Below, piece by piece: positions 61,371 to 64,000 of a DNA stretch of 64,000 bases. The position numbers and the translations under genes are program-made. The first letter of the stretch is position 1, and each line of letters starts with the position of its first letter. The DNA comes from Coriaria nepalensis (taxonomy: Eukaryota > Streptophyta > Magnoliopsida > Cucurbitales > Coriariaceae): assembly GCA_027186245.1 (NCBI GenBank), contig CP114493.1, positions 6,083,501 through 6,147,500 of the forward strand. The letters are read 5' to 3'. The notes below the pieces were generated by a model. It did no database searches. It was not told the DNA's origin and saw only the letters and a program-made list of their open reading frames with translations.

Positions 61371-62300
61371 GAAAAAATGACGGATTAATTATCAGGAAAT
61401 CAGAGAATGTAATCAAATAGAATTGGTCATGTTTGATGTTTTGCTAAGTATGCTTATTCAAAATCATAGAAATCATGGAACCAAAAGTTAGCAATGCGTC
61501 GGCTAATAACTGGTTGATGTAGTTCTAACTACAACATTAAGAGGGACATAGTTTTCAAAAGACATTGATATAATTGGCAATATCTCTCTATGCTTTATTA
61601 TAATGTGCCTTGGCTTAAATGATTTATTTTAAGCATGCATGAAATTATGTAATAGGTATCTATCTCTCTATGCTTGAAATGTTACACCTTGTTCGTGAAC
61701 ATTTTACGAATTATACTTTAATCAATTTGTATCTTTACATGTTTTGAGACTTCAGGAAATTTTGCATACTTTCCTCCCCTCCTTTTGATGTGACAAAGGA
61801 GGAGAAGTTGTGTGGCATAATATTTAGATGGTTATCAAGTACTATATATTATGTGTTATTGAATAACTTGACGTTCGTGCCTGCTAATATATTGTGGTTA
61901 TGCTTAAACTTTTATATCTTTATTAGGAAGCATATTTAGGGAGAGATCCTTGAAAAAGAGTTTTCAAATTGATTTATTAAGCGGGAGTTTCGTCTAGGTA
62001 CAAGCATTCATGTCACAAGTTTGTCATCATTAAAAGGAACGTTAGATCCGGTTAAATTGATTACTGGAGTTGCACGTGATTGGATCCAAGAAGAGGATGG
62101 AGTTTGTTATCATTCAGCTCGTTAGTAGTTAGTCACAGTGCATTGTTGTAAAGTTTGCGACCTCGGCTTGTAATTAGAGGTTGATTTTCCTCGAAGAAAT
62201 CCTCCAACTCAGAATAAAGTTTTGTGATTTTCTTTCTTGTTCCGTGTTTGTAATCGATTCTAAAAGAGATCGTTATATAATCCATCTCACAAATCTATGT
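61371..62300 (+). mobile_element. LTR-like sequence, weakly supported
   Basis: A purine-rich tract ACAAAGGAGGAGAAG lies at 61793-61807. The following ~490 bp ends in AT-rich sequence near 62280 and abuts truncated PPR coding sequence. This resembles a polypurine tract and LTR, but I see no pol remnant to its left and no clear TG...CA pair. Confidence 0.35.
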
Positions 62301-64000
62301 AAGCAACACTCTTTTGATCTTATATGGAAAAAGTGGTAGTCTGAACAATGCACTCCAACTGTTCGACGAAATGCCTCAGAGAAACGTAGTTACATGGATC
62401 ACGATGATTACTGCTCATGTTCAAAGTGGGTCTTGTGGGAAAGGATTACAATTGCTAAAGCGAATGCTTGAAATGGGTGTAAGACCAAATCAGTATACTT
62501 TATCTATCACCATTAGAGCTTGTATTTCTCTTGGTTTTCTAGATTTAGGCCTGCAAATTCATGGTTTGATGGTTCGGTTAGGGCTCGAGAAAGATGAGTT
62601 TGCTGGGAGTTCTCTTATGGACGTGTACCTCAAGACTGGTACCAATCTTCATGATGCATATTTTGTGTTTCTAGATCTGAAAAGCAAAGATTATGTTCAT
62701 GGTTTGCTCAAGGTTTGTAGATTGTTAATCGAGGTGAAGCAAATTCACTGCCTAGCGTTGAAATTTGGACTTGGAAGTTGATATTGTGGTAGGGAGTGCT
62801 TTAGTGGATTCATATGGGAAATGTGCAGATATGGATTTGGGGTTTAGGGTTTTAGACTCCATGGAAAGATGAGACGGATTTGTTTGGAGCTCTATTATCT
62901 CAGGTTTTACAAGAAACGGTAGAGGAAATGAAGGTGTTGTTTTGTTTAAGGAAATGTGCAGAAAAGGAATGAGACCTCATGAACATGTCTTATAGGGTCC
63001 CTTAAAAGCTTGCGTAGAGATTCGAGACTTGAACATGGGAAGTCAAGTCCATTCTCAAATGATTAAAAATGGATACTCGAAAAATTGTGTTATTGCAAGT
63101 GTTCTTTTAACACCCTGCAGGATTCTAACAAAATGGATGAGGCAGAGAAGTTGTTTAGAAGATTAGAAAACAGAGATCTTGTTGCATGGAATTCAATGAT
63201 ATTGGATTATGCACAAATGGAAGAAGAAACATGTGCCTATTGTCTCCAATTATTCAGAGTACTATACAAAACAAAGTTCAAGCCTGATTCAGCCACTCTA
63301 ATAGCTGTTCTAAAATCTTGCCAAAGCAAATCGCATTTAATATCAGGTATGCAGATTCATTCTGTGATATAAAATCAAGCCTTAGTCAGGAAACTCCTGT
63401 TGCAAACTCTGTAATTCATATGTATTCAGAATGTGGAGCAGTAGATGATGCTTATAAAGCGTTTAACAACACAATTTACAAAGATGTAGCCTCATGGAGT
63501 TCTATCATTGGAACTTATCAACAGAACGGCTTTGAATCTGAAGCTTTATGGCTTAGCAAAGAAATGCTGGCTAATGGCGTTAATTTAACAACTTATAGCC
63601 TCCCATCTTGCCTGGCAGCAATCTCAGAACTTGCAGCTGTAGATCTAGGTAAACAATTCCATGTTTTCATCTTCAAGCTGGGTCTTCATAAAGATGTCAA
63701 TGTAGGGAGTTCTATAATGGATATGTATGCAAAATGCGGAAATATGGAAGACTCTAGAAAAGCTTTCGATGAACAAGAGAAGCCTAATGAAGTAACTTTT
63801 AATGCTATGATATCTGGATTAGCATAGCATGGCAAAGCAATGGAAGCAATTGAGCTTTTTAATGAGATGGCGAAGATGAGTTTAGTTCCTAATAAAGTTT
63901 CTTTCTTGGCCATCCTATTAGCTTGTACCCATGTTGGTTTTGTAGAACAAAGTTTATACTTCATTAATTTGATGAGTCGCGAATTCGGTATTGAACCAGA
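62300..64000 (+). pseudogene. Pentatricopeptide repeat (PPR) gene, broken, runs off the window
   Basis: PPR proteins bind organellar RNA. The frame reads as consecutive PPR units (for example ALQLFDEMPQRNVVTWITMI, LFRRLENRDLVAWNSMI, AYKAFNNTIYKDVASWSSII, AFDEQEKPNEVTFNAMI) of the PLS-type spacing. The N-terminus is missing: coding sequence starts mid-motif at about 62310 next to the LTR-like sequence. A frameshift lies near 62775, stops occur near 62870 and 62994, a frame change near 63112, another near 63371, and TAG replaces the Gln of AQHG at 63825. The last part, from about 63370, has long open stretches. The C-terminus lies beyond the window, so presence of an E/DYW domain cannot be judged. 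Confidence 0.88.

Overview
The window is nuclear DNA of a flowering plant, most likely a dicot. Genes have short GT-AG introns, intergenic DNA is AT-rich, and decayed copia and Mutator-like elements fill the gaps. I do not try to name the species. Exon chains were rebuilt by hand by checking that splice phases and reading frame agree. No cDNA support was available.

Layout. 1-2265: decayed minus-strand Ty1/copia element. 3213-3882 (+): small unrecognised conserved-looking gene. 4160-6222 (-): cytokinin dehydrogenase of the CKX1 type, five exons. 8347-10966: a 5'-truncated copia element with its 3' LTR, flanked by 260-290 bp direct repeats. 13640-20400: a Mutator-like (MULE) region with two fragments of related transposases in opposite orientation, a DUF1985/Ulp1-type protease relic, and a 28-bp array containing telomere-like CCCTAAA words. 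21979-22363: foldback MITE. 24729-27258 (+): organellar RecA, RECA3 type, eight exons. 29110-34147: retroelement LTR and a GH17 beta-1,3-glucanase cluster, two broken copies and one intact gene. 34623-36111 (-): IQD calmodulin-binding protein. 37583-40560 (-): PAP16-type metallophosphatase. 40975-42575: long LTR-like repeat with a large (ATT)n tract. 45629-47312 (+): tryptophan-rich protein with GW repeats. 48944-51242 (+): PRP4, the U4/U6 snRNP WD40 protein. 51985-54248 (-): broken ARP-type AP endonuclease gene. 55341-58735 (-): Golgi-type glycosyltransferase-like gene, eleven exons. 60700-62300: repeat related to that at 41-42 kb plus LTR-like sequence. 62300-64000 (+): broken PPR gene running off the window.

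The intact genes are housekeeping, hormone or defence genes with no operon-like relation: cytokinin breakdown, organelle DNA recombination, pathogenesis-related glucanase, calmodulin signalling, phosphoesterase, splicing and glycan synthesis. The most unusual items are the GW-repeat protein, which could be an Argonaute-binding platform; the MULE/Ulp1 block with its telomere-like array; the long direct repeats flanking a truncated copia element; and the three in-frame stops in the AP endonuclease copy.
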